From assembly GCA_019925095.2 (NCBI GenBank), contig CM034401.1, positions 4,809,838 to 4,873,837 on the forward strand: 64,000 nt of DNA. Direction: 5' to 3'. The notes beneath the pieces were generated by a model. The model had not been told where the DNA came from, did no database searches, and saw only the letters and a program-made list of their open reading frames with translations. The stretch comes from Dendrolimus kikuchii. Taxonomy: Eukaryota > Arthropoda > Insecta > Lepidoptera > Lasiocampidae. Position 1 is the stretch's first letter. Every line of letters begins with the position of its first letter. A program made the position numbers and the translations under genes. Positions 1-11,352 of the stretch are shown piece after piece.

Positions 1-1520
1 AGTCCCTATTGCCGCAAAAGGTCGACAGTGGGATGCAAACAAAACAACTTTTCGTTGGTATTTACTGATTAATAACTTAACAAAAAAAATCGTAAATCTT
101 CACGACATCAAACGTAACGCAGTTTACTCGTAATTTTAAGTTTTAAAAAAATCTCCAAATCATTGACATGAAACCATTTCACGCCTTCAGGTTTTATCAA
201 AACAGGATAATAAGAATTTACCCACATCTTTATAAAATAGAGATGAATAATTCAGTTTTATTATTATTTTTAAATAATAATTTAATTCACAAAAAATAAT
301 AATGCGTCTGAAAAACGACCGCATCTATGGAATTTCCGCTATCGCCCGAAAAATCAGTACCAGAAATTCCTCAAGGACGTCGGCGTTACCACAAGCCTTA
401 ATATATCACGCTTATAATGTTCTTCCCTAAGAGGCTCTATATATTATGTTCAATATCCCCTACATGCACAAAAGATAGGTTTTGTTCATACAGAAAAAAA
501 GGTGATGCAAACGGGCTGTACTTAAAAATATTCAAACAGTACAGCTGTGCAATTTGAAACCATAGCAACCAACATTATTTTATTTATTTATTTAATTTGT
601 TTGGGAAACATAGAATAATTAATATTATTAAATATAAAACACAAAATTAATACATTTATCCATCAAATTTCCACTAAAAATAACTTACATAATAAAAATA
701 AAAACTGGCTCGAACGATTAAATACAAAAAAAATACAATTAAACGAAAATTACATAAAATGTCTATTTAAATTACATGAGGTCAATATTGAACAAACAAA
801 AAAAAATATCACCACAATAATTAGTAATAAATTTACTAATACAAATAAAAAAGGAAAGTATAAAAAAAAATTTCTTAACCATTCTAAAAATTGTAAGTCA
901 TTCTAAATTACAACATTTTATTTTTTCAAATGAATGTTTGCACATTCATTGCATTGATGAAGCACTTACATTGTTAATCAATGATTCATTATCTTTTTTA
1001 TCTTTGCCTATTATACTTGCCAAAACATAGCAAGTCATATCCAGTGAGCTAGTGTCCACGTTTGTAGGGATGGATCGCGTGCCCGCAGAGATTTATAGCT
1101 CAATCCAGCAATCAACGAAACGCTTAACTAGCTGACGATAAGGTGTTGCGAACGATCGCGTCCGTCTATCCGCCGATAACATCCCCCACTTCACTAACAT
1201 TAACATGGATATTTGTTTTTGGGGTTTTACAAAACATGCTTTCATTAACTAATACTATATTTTCTAAAAGAATTATAATATAACTTGTATATATAATTAT
1301 AATTAGTACCTATGCGATTTTGGTTATGATAATAATATTATGCTTGGTACTGATTTATATTTTTTAATTAAAATTTTACTAGACTATTAAAAGCTGAATG
1401 AATGAACTTGCTTTATTGTTGAAAATTTGTATAAATCAGGCCGAATTTGTAGTTTAGTTTTAATTTGTTTTACAATTTCCACTTGCTTCTCAGGTCAGTG
1501 AACATTGCGATATTAATTAT
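1..1520. other. AT-rich non-coding stretch
   Basis: I see no reading frame, splice-bounded exon or recognisable repeat here. The DNA is strongly AT-rich with many A and T runs. A patch richer in CG dinucleotides at about 1035-1190 interrupts it, and I could not assign that patch to a family. Confidence 0.5.
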
Positions 1521-1840
1521 TTTATTTTATTGTATGAGTTCAGCAGACAGGCAGACAGCCTACTTGATGAAAAGTGATTACCATCGCCTATGGATATTTG
1601 TAACACCAATGCTATAATGCTACCAATGTGCAGCCGCTCTCTAAAGGGAGACTGGATCCTGGCCACTAATGCTAGAACACACCTTCAGGTTGTTATGGCA
1701 GCATACTCTAAACTAGGGGTGGTAGCGATCTAAACTGGAAAATATCCTACCCCCTGGCTTTGGGTTGTTTTATCGCCTCTTACAATAGGCCGCCTGGTCG
1801 CATGAAATTTTATTATTTCTCCGTGCCTGCACTGATAAAA
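1521..1840 (-). repeat. Short interspersed repeat (CAGACAGGCAGACGGCC family), copy 1
   Basis: This near full-length copy is inverted relative to the window. Read on the minus strand it starts near the GTGCAGGAACGG-type head and ends in GTCTGCCTGTCTGCTGAACT followed by an AATAAA-rich tail. At least eleven other copies lie in the window. Several share this head, so the unit behaves like a ~310-bp SINE or the 3' end of a LINE. This copy is more diverged than those near 4.4, 39.5 and 50.2 kb. Confidence 0.75.
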
Positions 1841-1911
1841 TTAAGACATTTATAAAAAAAATATTTTGTGCTGGTGAATTATTTTATGTAGTTTGTATAT
1901 TTAATCTCACT

Positions 1912-2043
1912 GGTTTTCCTTTAAGGCCGCCAGCATATTGGCAGCACCTCTGGTATTTTGCTAATGTCCATAGGCGACGGTAACCACTTTCCATCACAGT
2001 TGGGCCGTCAGCCTGTCTGCTGTGCTTCAGCAATAAAAAAATA
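1912..2043 (+). repeat. Short interspersed repeat, 5'-truncated copy 2
   Basis: Only the last ~130 bases of the ~310-bp family remain, ending in CAATAAAAAAA. It resembles the 52.1-kb copy in having CTGTGCTTCAGC before the tail. It lies about 70 bases from copy 1 in the opposite orientation. Confidence 0.7.
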
Positions 2044-2896
2044 GTTATTATAGCACAGAAGTTGTCATAATTTCAACTCTAATTTCTAGAAAACATAGGA
2101 GTACATAACAAATTTTGTGAGTCTGTTTAGGAACATAAACAAAATGTTAAGAAAAACTGAAGAACAAATAACTAATTATTAATTTAAACTAAAATAAATG
2201 GCTATTTGAAGAAAATCTTATTCGCAGAATATGAAAACTAATTAAGATGACTAAGTAAATACTCCACATTTATTATTTAAATGTCTGGTCTGGACGCTAT
2301 TATTTCTTATTTAGGAGATCACTTTGATCGAAGTTAGTTGTAAGCTATAATTAGATTGTCAATCAAGAACTTGAAAATGTCTCCTTCATTTTGGAGATCT
2401 AATTTAATTCATTAACTAATTAATGGTAGCCGCTTCGTTCACGTGTGACTTGGACTTTTAACACAATAAACACAATATGTCTTTTGGAATACTACTATCG
2501 AAATTAAATAAATATTGTTAATAAGATTTGTTATACATTATGCCATACCACCTACTATTGCAATAATTGCGGGTAGTTGTGATTACTAATCGGATATAAG
2601 AGCGAGCGGGCGTAGCGACGAAATATCATTCTCAGTGGAACCTGGGTCAGATTTACATATCATAGTAGCACTCTAGGGTAGCTAATAGGTGCGCGAGAAT
2701 CATAACTTAAAATTAATTGAAATTAAGCTCGGTGTTCTTCGTTCTGAATTCAAATAAAAACAGTTCAAATAAAAAATGCACGGAAACTAGCGCCATCAAG
2801 CGGTCCAGGAACATCAAAAAGTATAATTACTTTCTATTTAGTCCACTTGAATACACTTAAATAAATACATCGCGCTGACGAGATCTTAATAGATAG
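2044..2896. other. Non-coding, no feature seen
   Basis: No exon or known repeat is visible. A moderately GC-richer patch at about 2570-2700 (GAGCGAGCGGGCGTAGCG) could be a decayed element, but I cannot name it. Confidence 0.4.
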
Positions 2897-3425
2897 AGAT
2901 CCCAGTCACCCCAGACTTACGTGATTTTAGGAAAGATAAAATTTTTAGGGTCGGTAGTTTGATATAAACTTAGAAAGGAATGAATACTCGCTAAGCTGAA
3001 AGCGGGGCCGTTTTTCAGGTAGTAGTTATCAAAGGTAGAAAATAACCACGGGAAGATGTTTGGCCACTCAGATTTGTGCCCATTGGAAAATATTATACTT
3101 GATAAAATATATAAAATTCAGCCTCCTAAAATGACGTAAGTTCCCATTTTTTTTAAAGTGTGTCAAAAGTTATGGCCCACAGGAAGTGTCTGGCAACTGT
3201 ATATCTTCGTTTATAACAATATCATATATGGCATATGTAAAAACTAGCCTTGATACTTTGACGTAACTTAGCATGGTCATTTTCCACCTTTGATACCTGC
3301 TACCTGAAAAACGGTCCCGCTTTCAGCTTAGCGAGTATCCATTCCTTTCTAAGTTTATGTCAAACTACTGATACTGAAAGTTTCATCTTTCCTAAAATCA
3401 CGCAAGTCTGGAGTGACTGGGATCT
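2897..3425. mobile_element. Long fold-back / MITE-like element with ~150-bp inverted arms
   Basis: The left arm (about 2897-3047) and right arm (about 3276-3425) are reverse complements at high but imperfect identity. The outer ends read AGATCCCAGTCAC on the left and its complement on the right. The ~230-base middle has no reading frame. This geometry fits a non-autonomous DNA transposon or fold-back element. Similarity continues about 10 bases past the outer ends, so I could not fix a target-site duplication or a superfamily. Confidence 0.7.
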
Positions 3426-4094
3426 CAATCTATAAGAGCATAAATAAAACCACAAATTATTAATGCATATTTCAGATTTCTCTGTGTTATAACTCAACAT
3501 AGCTTAGCTTAAAATACTTTTTATTGGGTAATTTGGCGATCGGTTTCTCGCGACTGCTTCTGTTTGAAGCTAGCATTGAGAACCGGTCGCTGAGAGTCCC
3601 ACACACCCTCGGTGCATGCTTCTGCGCTGCATTTGGCTCTTCCCCCGAAGAGCCCGAGGACGGTGTCCAAAGACATTCCCCTGCGTTATCAAAGAAAAAG
3701 AATACTTTTTATACCGATAAATCACGTCATTTACGAGGTACAGGCGAATATATAGCGAAAAATATGGCGCTACAATCGCGTTTTTTTTTGTATCGCCGTT
3801 GCATTTCACTAAGAAATAAGTCATCGCATGGCAATGCGAAAGAAGTTTCGACTTGCTAGTTTTGGATAAACATGAATAGTCTCTAATATCCGCTCGTAGG
3901 AAGAGCATGTGTTGGAAGATGAGTGTAGGAAATAAACAAATTTAGTATCCACATATTCCGAAGATTACACAACAAACACTGTCTGTGACGCGCATACGTA
4001 AACTAATAAGGCGATGCATGCTCGACTCCCTTCGTACACAGAATCTTGTTTGCAAATACATATACAAATCATATAAGCCATCCTTACTATATCC
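3426..4094. other. Unassigned sequence with a GC-richer patch
   Basis: Short open frames on both strands at 3524-3908 overlap one another and show no family resemblance or splice context. I regard them as chance. No repeat could be named. Confidence 0.35.
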
Positions 4095-4290
4095 ACAATA
4101 TCATAAATTCGAGTTCGAATCTTGCCCGGAAAAAATTCACCACTCAGTTTTCTGAACTAATGTGCGGATTGTTACAATATCGACTTGCTGACGGTAAAAG
4201 AAAACATTGTGATGAAACCTGCACACCAAGATAATCAGCTTGGAAAAGCGTGGCAGGTGTATTGTCCATTCCCCCTGTAAATTGCAGGTC
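4095..4290 (+). repeat. Possible tRNA-like SINE or LINE-end fragment
   Basis: GAGTTCGAATCTTGCCCGG at about 4110 resembles an RNA polymerase III B box. It is followed by GAAACCTGCACACC and related text that I associate with a widespread lepidopteran repeat. Weaker related fragments lie near 12.89, 31.95, 45.9 and 58.7 kb. The A box is not clear. Confidence 0.4.
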
Positions 4291-4360
4291 TGAGCAACAG
4301 TAGTGGAACGTTTATGCGCTGTATTTATTATATACGTATACGCGAATGAGGTAAGTTATC

Positions 4361-4684
4361 TTTTTTTTTATTTTTTATTGCTGGAGTTCAGCAGACAGGC
4401 AGACGGCCCACTCTATGGAAAGCGGTCACCATCGCCTATGGACATTTGCAACACCAAAGGTGCTACAAATGCGCTGCTGCTCTCTTAAGGGAAACTGGAA
4501 CCTGGTCACTAATGCCGGAACACAACTCAAGGTTGTTATGGCGACATACTTTAGACCAGGGGTGGTAGCCATCCAGTCGGGCAAATGCCCTGCCACCTGG
4601 CTGTGGGTTGTTTTGTCGCCTCTTACGACAGGCCGCCCGGCCGCAGGAAATTGTATTCTTTCTCCGTTCCTGCACGGATAAAAA
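4361..4684 (-). repeat. Short interspersed repeat, full-length copy 3
   Basis: This is the best-preserved full-length member: T-rich tail complement at 4361-4380, body to about 4660, head at TGCACGGATA (4671-4680). It shares its head with the copies at 13.2, 50.4, 52.1 and 58.1 kb. No certain target-site duplication was found. Confidence 0.8.
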
Positions 4685-4759
4685 TCTTTTCAGAGTTATA
4701 TTATAATGTACAAAAGTCGCTTTTCTTCACTTAATCAACTATCCGATATATTAGTGGTC

Positions 4760-5075
4760 TTCTTCCTCTTCGCCATTTGAGGGGGCAAGGAGGTTGGGGC
4801 CTCGATGAAACCTCTTTGCCCCAGCTTCTACTCGACGGGTAACAACCCGTCGGTGGTGGCATTTAGAGCCGTCGGAGCCTTCCCTCATAATGGTGATCTC
4901 TCAACGACTCTCGTTGGCCAGTCTGCGGCATCCGATGGCCATCGCGGGCTTTGCATTGGCTTCGTCTGCCGCTTAGTTGGCCATTCGTTGGCGTTTGGTG
5001 CCATCTCGGCCTTTGGGTGACCATCTGTGGCTTCTGATGGCCTATCCGACTTTACGACAACAACCGAGTCTCCAC
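4760..5075 (+). repeat. GGCCA-rich interspersed repeat, copy 1
   Basis: This GC-rich block is clearly homologous, in reverse orientation, to 53540-53850. Shared landmarks in order are a CTTCTACTCG(A/G)CGG block, ACAACCCGTCG / ACTACCCGTCG, CATAATGGTGAT, GTTGGCCAGTCTGCGG and TTGGCCATTC. Inside the copy, TGGCCA or a near variant recurs every 20-40 bases. The frame is open for 71 codons on one strand and 65 on the other, with no recognisable domain. Confidence 0.65.
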
Positions 5076-5089
5076 CGTACATTTAAACT

Positions 5090-5392
5090 ATACTAGGTTT
5101 TCAAAACCAACTAGTTCTAGTCAAGTTCAGAACACAGATGTCAGTCAACGAGAAAGGTCATCAATAACGTTGAACTCATCACGAATATTAAGTAGGCTGT
5201 ATATATTTATACGTTGAGTGGGCAACATAAGTAAAGAATGTTCTTAAGGCTGCCAGTGACTAATGGCAGTCATATCTCTTCTTGTTCCTTATTAACTGCA
5301 GTATATCCGTGTCAGACTAAATAGAACTGTTCAGTTTGTATTACCATTACTATAATAAATAACTTTTAGTACATTTGTATAGATTTAATTGT
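5090..5392. other. Non-coding, no feature seen
   Basis: AT-rich single-copy-looking DNA. No frame, repeat or splice-bounded exon was recognised. Confidence 0.4.
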
Positions 5393-5820
5393 ATTCTATT
5401 GAAGAAAACTTTACTTTCACTAAATTTAAACAATAATTAATACTAGTGGTCGCCCGTGCTCGAAGTTCGACCATAAATGTCAAAGACTTATAACTTCTAT
5501 AATCACAGATTTCGCCAAGCCTACACTGTTACTTTGACTTGAATAATAAACAAAAGAGTATATATGCGTGTGTGTGTCAAATACATGGTAGTGTATGTAA
5601 TGTTTTCTTTATTGATTTAATGTATTTTTAAGCATTTTTTTTTTAAATATTAACATTCGTCGCTTCTTCTCTATATAAACTATAAGTGTGCGAAATTTTA
5701 TACTTCTCCGTCCGCACAATTTTCGTAAAAAGGTGTACAACATTTTTGCTTCACATATTAATATAATGATTCTATTGAAGAAAACTTTACTTTTACTAAA
5801 TTTAAATAATAAATAATATT
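5393..5820 (-). mobile_element. Helitron-like non-autonomous element between ~50-bp direct repeats
   Basis: Read on the minus strand, the element starts TCATTATATTAATATG at 5769 and ends CTAG at 5443, with A before and T after, which fits Helitron border rules. The minus strand also carries the 3'-end text ACTTCGAGCACGGGCGACCA. The segment is bounded exactly on both sides by ~50-base direct repeats (5393-5442 and 5770-5820) beginning TCTATTGAAGAAAACTTTAC, with a few mismatches. Helitrons do not make target duplications, so the repeats need another explanation. Confidence 0.6.
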
Positions 5821-5999
5821 ACTTCTAATTTTTATTCTAAAAAAAATGGTTTAGTAACTAATCGAATCATCTCTTTGGATCTATAATCCAACAACTCTTG
5901 TTTAGCAGGCAACAGAATGGTCATTCTTTCCGTGCGGTTGTATAAAGTTCGTTCTTTATTAAAAATATTTATTATAAATATTTAATATATATATTAAAT

Positions 6000-6555
6000 A
6001 TGTATGGTTTACGTGCGTGTTTGAGAGGGTCTCGGGATGATTTAGATTCAATACATATTACAAAGTCGGGGTAGTTACTTACCCTTTTATAACTAAAGAA
6101 CGACTGGAGTGATCTTTATAATGATTGATATTTTCTTGAATGTGTCTCCAAATAGCAGAATAACTATCAATGTATCGAAAAACTTTACTGAAAAAAAATT
6201 ATATGATAAATACTTTTTAAATAAATTCACGCTCAGCTCACGTCCCGCACGGTTATAGCTTATTTTTTCTGTGTTTTTAATTGGATCCCCGGATAGTTTA
6301 GATTCACTATTATAACCGACAGGTGATGTTGGAATTGAGTTCTAGAATCCCCCTAAGCCCCTGGACCGATTTTGATGAAATTTGTTTGAGTGGGTCTTCG
6401 GATGGTTTAGATTCACTATTGGATCCGGTGGCGCTGGAATCGGGTTCCAGGATTTTGATGAAATATTTCGTGCGTATTCGGGAAGATCCCAGGATGCTTT
6501 AGATTTACAAATGGATCCGGTAGATGGCGCTGGAATCGGGTTCAGGATTTTTCAT
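6000..6555 (+). repeat. Irregular tandem repeat units carrying TTTAGATTCA
   Basis: Four related units occur at about 6020-6060, 6280-6345, 6385-6450 and 6475-6547. Each contains GG(A)TG(A/G/C)TTTAGATT, and most continue with GGATCCGGT and GGCGCTGGAATCGGGTT. Such internally repeated units are common in non-autonomous Helitron-like elements, but no borders were found here. Confidence 0.5.
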
Positions 6556-6559
6556 CTTG

Positions 6560-7004
6560 CTAGAATATATATAAATATTCACAGTACATAGCGGTGACTG
6601 TAATCAAAATCGGTTTATATAGTATAATTTATTATATTGCGTTTATGTTTCATTTCTCTACAGAAGAGATCTCGAGACATTTGCTCTCAGCTGCTCGGGA
6701 GGCTGAACATTTTGACCGTAATCAAAGTAATGGACCAACCTTGTATCCGATCCGCACAAGAGCTTCTATTTAACTGACACTTAACAATGTTATTTTGTTT
6801 GTATCTTCTCTTGCTTAGAACTTAAGTACGGTGAAGCGTTAATTAATAGAGTATTATATAGGTAGTCGTGTCTCGAAGACATTGTTCTTTTAGCAAATTA
6901 ATATATTCCTATAACTATCTACTCCATTAATATAAATAAACATGTTGGGGGTTTCGAGTCTGTACAATATATTTAAAAAAAAGTAAAGGAGTAGTTTAGC
7001 GTAA
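6560..7004. other. Non-coding, no feature seen
   Basis: AT-rich. No supported exon or repeat. Confidence 0.35.
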
Positions 7005-7266
7005 CTTAAGAGGAGATCCAGAAGCAAGTTACGCGTGGTAAATTCGAAGGTGAGCACCGCAGCAGCAGGAGGTGATCTACGCAATATCGGCGAGGGTATT
7101 GTGAGTGAGACATCTCATCGTTGGGACAGTGCGTCGTTAGTTGTGCGTGCAGGGGCAACCCTGAGGAGAAGAATCACGTAAGGCTGTGTAAGTTAATAAA
7201 AGCATTCAGTTAAAACACTGGTGTTTCCTTCCAATCCGAACTGCGTACCCCCACTCGCACGTAACA
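7005..7266 (+). mobile_element. 5'-truncated LTR fragment (same family as the 32-kb solo LTR)
   Basis: This aligns along its length with the 3' part of the solo LTR at 32094-32741. Shared landmarks in order are GCAGCAGCAGGAGGTG, CTACGCAATATCGGCGA, GGCTGTGTAAGT, ACTGGTGTTT and the terminal CTCGCACGTAACA. An AATAAA signal at about 7196 suits an R-region polyadenylation site. The U3 part is missing. The right LTR end abuts the Helitron-like fragment at 7267. Confidence 0.75.
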
Positions 7267-7346
7267 ATATAGTCTCTACCAGTTGGTTTTTTTTAATAGC
7301 TTTAACGTACAGACACGGCATGTTTAGAATTTTATAATATTATAGA
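7267..7346 (-). mobile_element. Helitron-like 5' end fragment
   Basis: On the minus strand the fragment starts A|TCTATAATATTATAAAATTC at 7346 and runs through CATGCCGTGTCTGTAC. It matches the heads of the elements at 20799, 26221 and about 49353. It breaks off where the LTR end begins, so one element probably inserted into or recombined with the other. Confidence 0.65.
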
Positions 7347-8074
7347 TATAACCAAATGACGGTGTTATGGTCGCGTTTGCGACGTGCCGCCGTTACAATT
7401 CATTAAAAAATATCGTTATGACAACGCGAACGAAGTTTCGCTAATCCGATAGTATATATTATATAGCTACAAGTAAGACAAATTTCGAGCACTGTGGCTC
7501 GCAAGTCAAATATAAACAGGCGACTTTGCCAAAATCGTTGATAATGAAGCGATAATGGCCGGGTTAGTTAATATGTTGGTCGGTGCGAATAAACAGATAA
7601 AACGGACTAGGCCTCAAATTTTTTGCATTTTGTACTTACCGTCTATTCCTAAGGTTTTTTGATGAAGAAATATGGGAACGTATCCATGCTATGTGACCCA
7701 TTCAGGGAGGAGGGAGGTCTTCAAAATACCACTGTTGATCATAAGGGCAACGAGGGTAAGCTTAGGTTTTTGTCACGTAATCAATATCCTCTGGGGAAAT
7801 CTCTTTGTCGAGCTTATACTCAAATATGGCGCGCAGCATCATGCGCTTTGTAAATTGCTTAAAAACAAATATGTGCCAAATTTAACTATTTTGTTTTTTT
7901 TTTTTATTGTAGGAAGGCTTACATTTTAATAAATATAAAATATAGAAACACTAATTTAAAAAAAAGATGCTGATAATAAGCCTCCGCCTATTGATAAAGA
8001 AAAAAACATAAAAAAACAAAAGACGTGTGCATACACGATATTGAGGGATATTAATGTAACAAAATTATTCTTTT
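7347..8074. other. Non-coding, no feature seen
   Basis: The overlapping 64- and 85-codon frames at 7659-7929 have no recognisable domain and use runs of T. I regard them as chance. Confidence 0.35.
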
Positions 8075-8533
8075 TTAGCTGTTTATTTTATCAAAGAAAC
8101 TTTGAGTCAAATTGCGCTTAACAGAATGTATAGGTGTACAGTACAGGTCTAGATTTAAGTCTACTACTATTTCATTAAAAGAATTTGAGCTTCTTATGAT
8201 AAACGCGTTTTGTCTCTAGTTGCTATTTACGATAGGTGTGTGGAGTAATTCTCTCTGCCTCAGGCCAAGTTGATTAGTCGGTAATTAAACTTTAGAGATC
8301 AGATCTGGACAATTAATGTCACCTCTAGCCAACTTCACCAGGAAAGAAATATCACTTATATTACGTCTGGAATTTAGAGGTAAGAAATCATATTTTTTAC
8401 AACGATCGTAGTAATTATTAGACGATCGTTGTGCGCGGTAATCTAGGTATCTTAAAAATTTCTTTTGATTTTGTTCTACTCTGTTTATATATGTGGTATA
8501 TTTCGGATTCCAAACTTGAGATGCGTATTCAAG
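8075..8533 (-). pseudogene. Decayed reverse-transcriptase C-terminus (Jockey/CR1-like LINE)
   Basis: Translating 8533 down to 8075 gives 153 codons that begin LEYASQVWNPKYTTYINRVE and continue QKKFLRYLDYR, then later DISFLVKLARGDINCPDLIS. LEYAS-VWNP followed by a Q(K)KFLRYL element is the typical stretch after the RT palm and thumb in Jockey- and CR1-like insect LINEs. Two in-frame stops (TAA after LISKV, TAG after IVNSN) break the frame, and a third ends it at 8075. No RT palm was found upstream, so the copy is 5'-truncated and dead. The clade is inferred from residue pattern only. Confidence 0.75.
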
Positions 8534-8784
8534 ATTCTTCTTTTAATTCTATCTGTTTACAAAAAAGATTTAAAGCCATATTTATTCATCACTACGGTAA
8601 AACTAAAGGCGTAGGGTGCTATACTACTGATGACCACTGAGGGAGGGATACTTTTGAAAACAAAAAATGTAAACAAATGAGTCACGTAGTATGGGTACGA
8701 TCCCTATACAGCCATATAAGTAAATAAAGCCATTATCTTTTAGTCATGTCCGCCTGTCTGTGTGTCGCATCATGTTTTTAGAAA

Positions 8785-8945
8785 CAACGGGGTCTTCTTC
8801 TTCAGTCAATCAATTTGCACTGCTGGACGTAGGACACCCCAAGCCTGTGCTACATCACGCGGTCTCTCGCCTTCCTCATTCAGTTCCTAATGGCGACCTT
8901 AGGCAGGTCGTCCGTCCACTAGGCCGGAGGGCGGCCTACATCAAA
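8785..8945 (-). pseudogene. RTE-like RT C-terminal remnant
   Basis: The minus strand reads through WTDDLPKVA and MRKARDRVM to SYVQQ, with stops in between. This is the W(T/S)DD ... RDR ... A/SYVQQ layout found at the end of RTE-type proteins; the intact element at 60674-63541 has WSDD ... AEDR ... EEAYAK at the same place. About 50 codons remain. Confidence 0.6.
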
Positions 8946-8949
8946 TACC

Positions 8950-10475
8950 CTACAAATACTATACTATACCTATTACTATATATACCTAAAGGCGAAAATT
9001 TGAATAGATGTTTGTGTCTCAATAACGCCAATAGTACTGAACAAATTTGAATGAAATTTGGTACAGAAATAGATTAAAGTCTGGGATAGCACATAGGCTA
9101 CTTTTTACTCTGGAAAATTTAAATGTTCGCGTGGGATAACGTTATCTTATATAAAATCAATAAACATGAAAGTGGAAAATTTATTCATAAGTTTCCACTA
9201 AAAAACTTACTCAATAGACTACTATTATTTTAATATAGCTAATATCTCGGTTATGCAGGTGATCCCCGTACTCCGTTACAAACGAGGTGGTTGACGAGAT
9301 AAGGGGAGCTCGCATAAGCACCGCCATTGTTGTTTCGAACAATAACCCAGCGCTATTCGTATTATCTGAAAGCACAGAATACGCAAATACAGAGAAGAAT
9401 TTACATGTTGCATAAATACATCTCCCCGCGCTTTTATTACGATTCCGTATGCATTGTGCCATAATCGGAACAACTATAAAATCGTCATATCTTCGTTTGT
9501 TTTGAATATCCTTGGTATTTTTCTCATTAACTACCTACTGGGTTTGTATAATTGATTTTCTTTTATACAGCTGAAGTACTAAAAAAAATATCACATTAAT
9601 ATCACAATCTAATCTAAAATACTAATAAGTAATTTAAATATAACCTAAATTAATTAAGAGTATTTATACTAAGAAGGCGTCCATTAGTACTTTTCTTATT
9701 TTCTCTTGTAAGGCGAATACACTTTGCTCATGTGTTCTTTCTTAATAGCTCGCGCATTACACAACACTTTAGTTTTGTATATAGCACTAATTCAAAAGAT
9801 TTTGCCCTTTAAAGCTTTCCCATTATATGTCTACAATTGAAATATTGCAGAAAAATGTATTATTTGAGTGACCATCATACACACAATTAATGATAATGAA
9901 AAATATGTAAATAGGATATTGACTGACAATTCAAAAAACTGTTATTTTATTTATGCTATTTTTATTTTATATTAATAACTTGTGTTCAAATATATTTATT
10001 CAAAATCGTAAAAAGTGTCTTCCCTTCAATCTTTTGAAATATAATTTCTGAAAACATTAAAAGAGGTTAATTTTTTTTTATATTTACTTTTGAGTTAATA
10101 TCGGCGTTTGTTTCTTCTGAATACAACACATGTTCTGTAAAACAAGCACCGTCCGTGGAATCGAGCTAATGGACTCCACGGAATATCGGCCATAATTATT
10201 TTAATTTCACTAAGTAGACGGCTAAGTACTCCTTGATCCTTTCATATCTGAAAAGGGTTTACGAATTAAGAAGCCCTATCAGTCGTTTTAATTATAACAC
10301 GCTTTAAGCTTTTGCTCACTAATTGAAGCAAAATAAATTAAATCGACAAAGTACCAGGAGGTACGGCATTTGCCCTTCTTCATGGCTATCACCTTTGATC
10401 TGGAATCTTTCTGTTTGTTCACCTTCTTCCAATGATTTAGGGTTAGCAATATATGTCCTTTCCTTTCATACTCCT
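8950..10475. other. Non-coding; one weak transposon-like patch
   Basis: At about 8985-9140 the text ACAAATTTGAATGAAATTTG followed by CACATAGGCTACTTTTTA resembles the body of Helitron-like elements elsewhere in insects, but no borders are present. The rest is AT-rich with no supported feature. Confidence 0.4.
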
Positions 10476-10664
10476 CTATTCTAGCATAACTATCTGATCT
10501 TTTAGATTCAGTGGCATTAGTTTGTCACATGTCACACCGGTTACCTGTCTCCTCTTTAGCGATGCTAAATTTATTCTTCTCTTTATATCCTCCTCTATAC
10601 CACAATTACTATCCCTGATCTGATGTATGCCGCCATATAAACTTTGGCTTGTGATGACCGGCAT
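10476..10664 (-). pseudogene. LINE reverse-transcriptase fragment (thumb region)
   Basis: Sixty-two codons include GIEEDIKRRINLASLKRRQ and VTCDKLMPLNLKDQI. Spacing and residues fit the stretch after the RT palm in RTE-like proteins; the intact copy at 60674-63541 has KEINKRIACGWKKYW and IHIKRKTF at the equivalent place. No catalytic residues are present. Downstream frames are full of stops. Confidence 0.55.
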
Positions 10665-10669
10665 TCTAT

Positions 10670-11062
10670 TAGAATCTTTGGCGTTGCTATAGATCTAGCA
10701 GTAAAAATAATAATACGTTTAGTACACGGGTTATAGTAAGGGTTCCATAATGGAGACGAATGGGAACAATTTTTATTATTTGACTACAAAGTAAGAACCT
10801 CAAAAAGGTCATTTAGTCAAAAATAGCTCCATTACTCATAAATTCATTAATGGACTTTTTCAAACAAATTCTCCTTTAAATTATGTTTCATGGTCTACCG
10901 CATAGATATTTTTTTAAATTCTCCACTATGTGAAAAAAGAAGAGGTACAATCTTAGTTTGGAGGAAAATAGCTTTATACCTATTGTCTTAAATAAAAAAG
11001 TTTCGAAGCTAACTTAATTTTCACTGATATGTCCATGATTTTAAGAATTAATAACTAAAACA
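10670..11062. other. Non-coding, no feature seen
   Basis: AT-rich. Nothing recognised. Confidence 0.35.
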
Positions 11063-11064
11063 TA

Positions 11065-11242
11065 GTCTCAGTAAAATTGCAATTTAGCGAGTCTGCGTAA
11101 TGAAGAGTCAAACCAAAAACGCTTGACATAAAGAAGAAAATTAGTTTATACATATCTAAATTAATTTTCTTCTCTATGTCAAGCGTTTTTGAATCAACTC
11201 TTCATTACGCAGTCTCGCTAAATTGCAATTTTATTAAGACAC
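11065..11242. mobile_element. Palindromic MITE with TA duplication (Tc1/mariner-like)
   Basis: The arms 11065-11147 and 11160-11242 are inverted repeats of about 83 bases with few mismatches, beginning GTCTCAGTAAAATTGCAATT on the left. A TA flanks each end (11063-11064 and 11243-11244), as for Tc1/mariner insertions. Only about 12 bases separate the arms, so a transcript would fold into one long hairpin. There is no room for a transposase. Confidence 0.7.
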
Positions 11243-11352
11243 TATATTTACTTATTGTATTTTACTAAATTTAATTGACAGCTGAAAATTTACATCGAAG
11301 AAGATAATATATATATATATATATATACAACTTAATTTATTAAAGATAAAAA

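Noticed and set aside
4885..5082. Frames on both strands of the GGCCA-rich block as a small protein
   Set aside because: Both strands are open because of composition, and the homologous copy at 53.6 kb does not keep the same frame or length.
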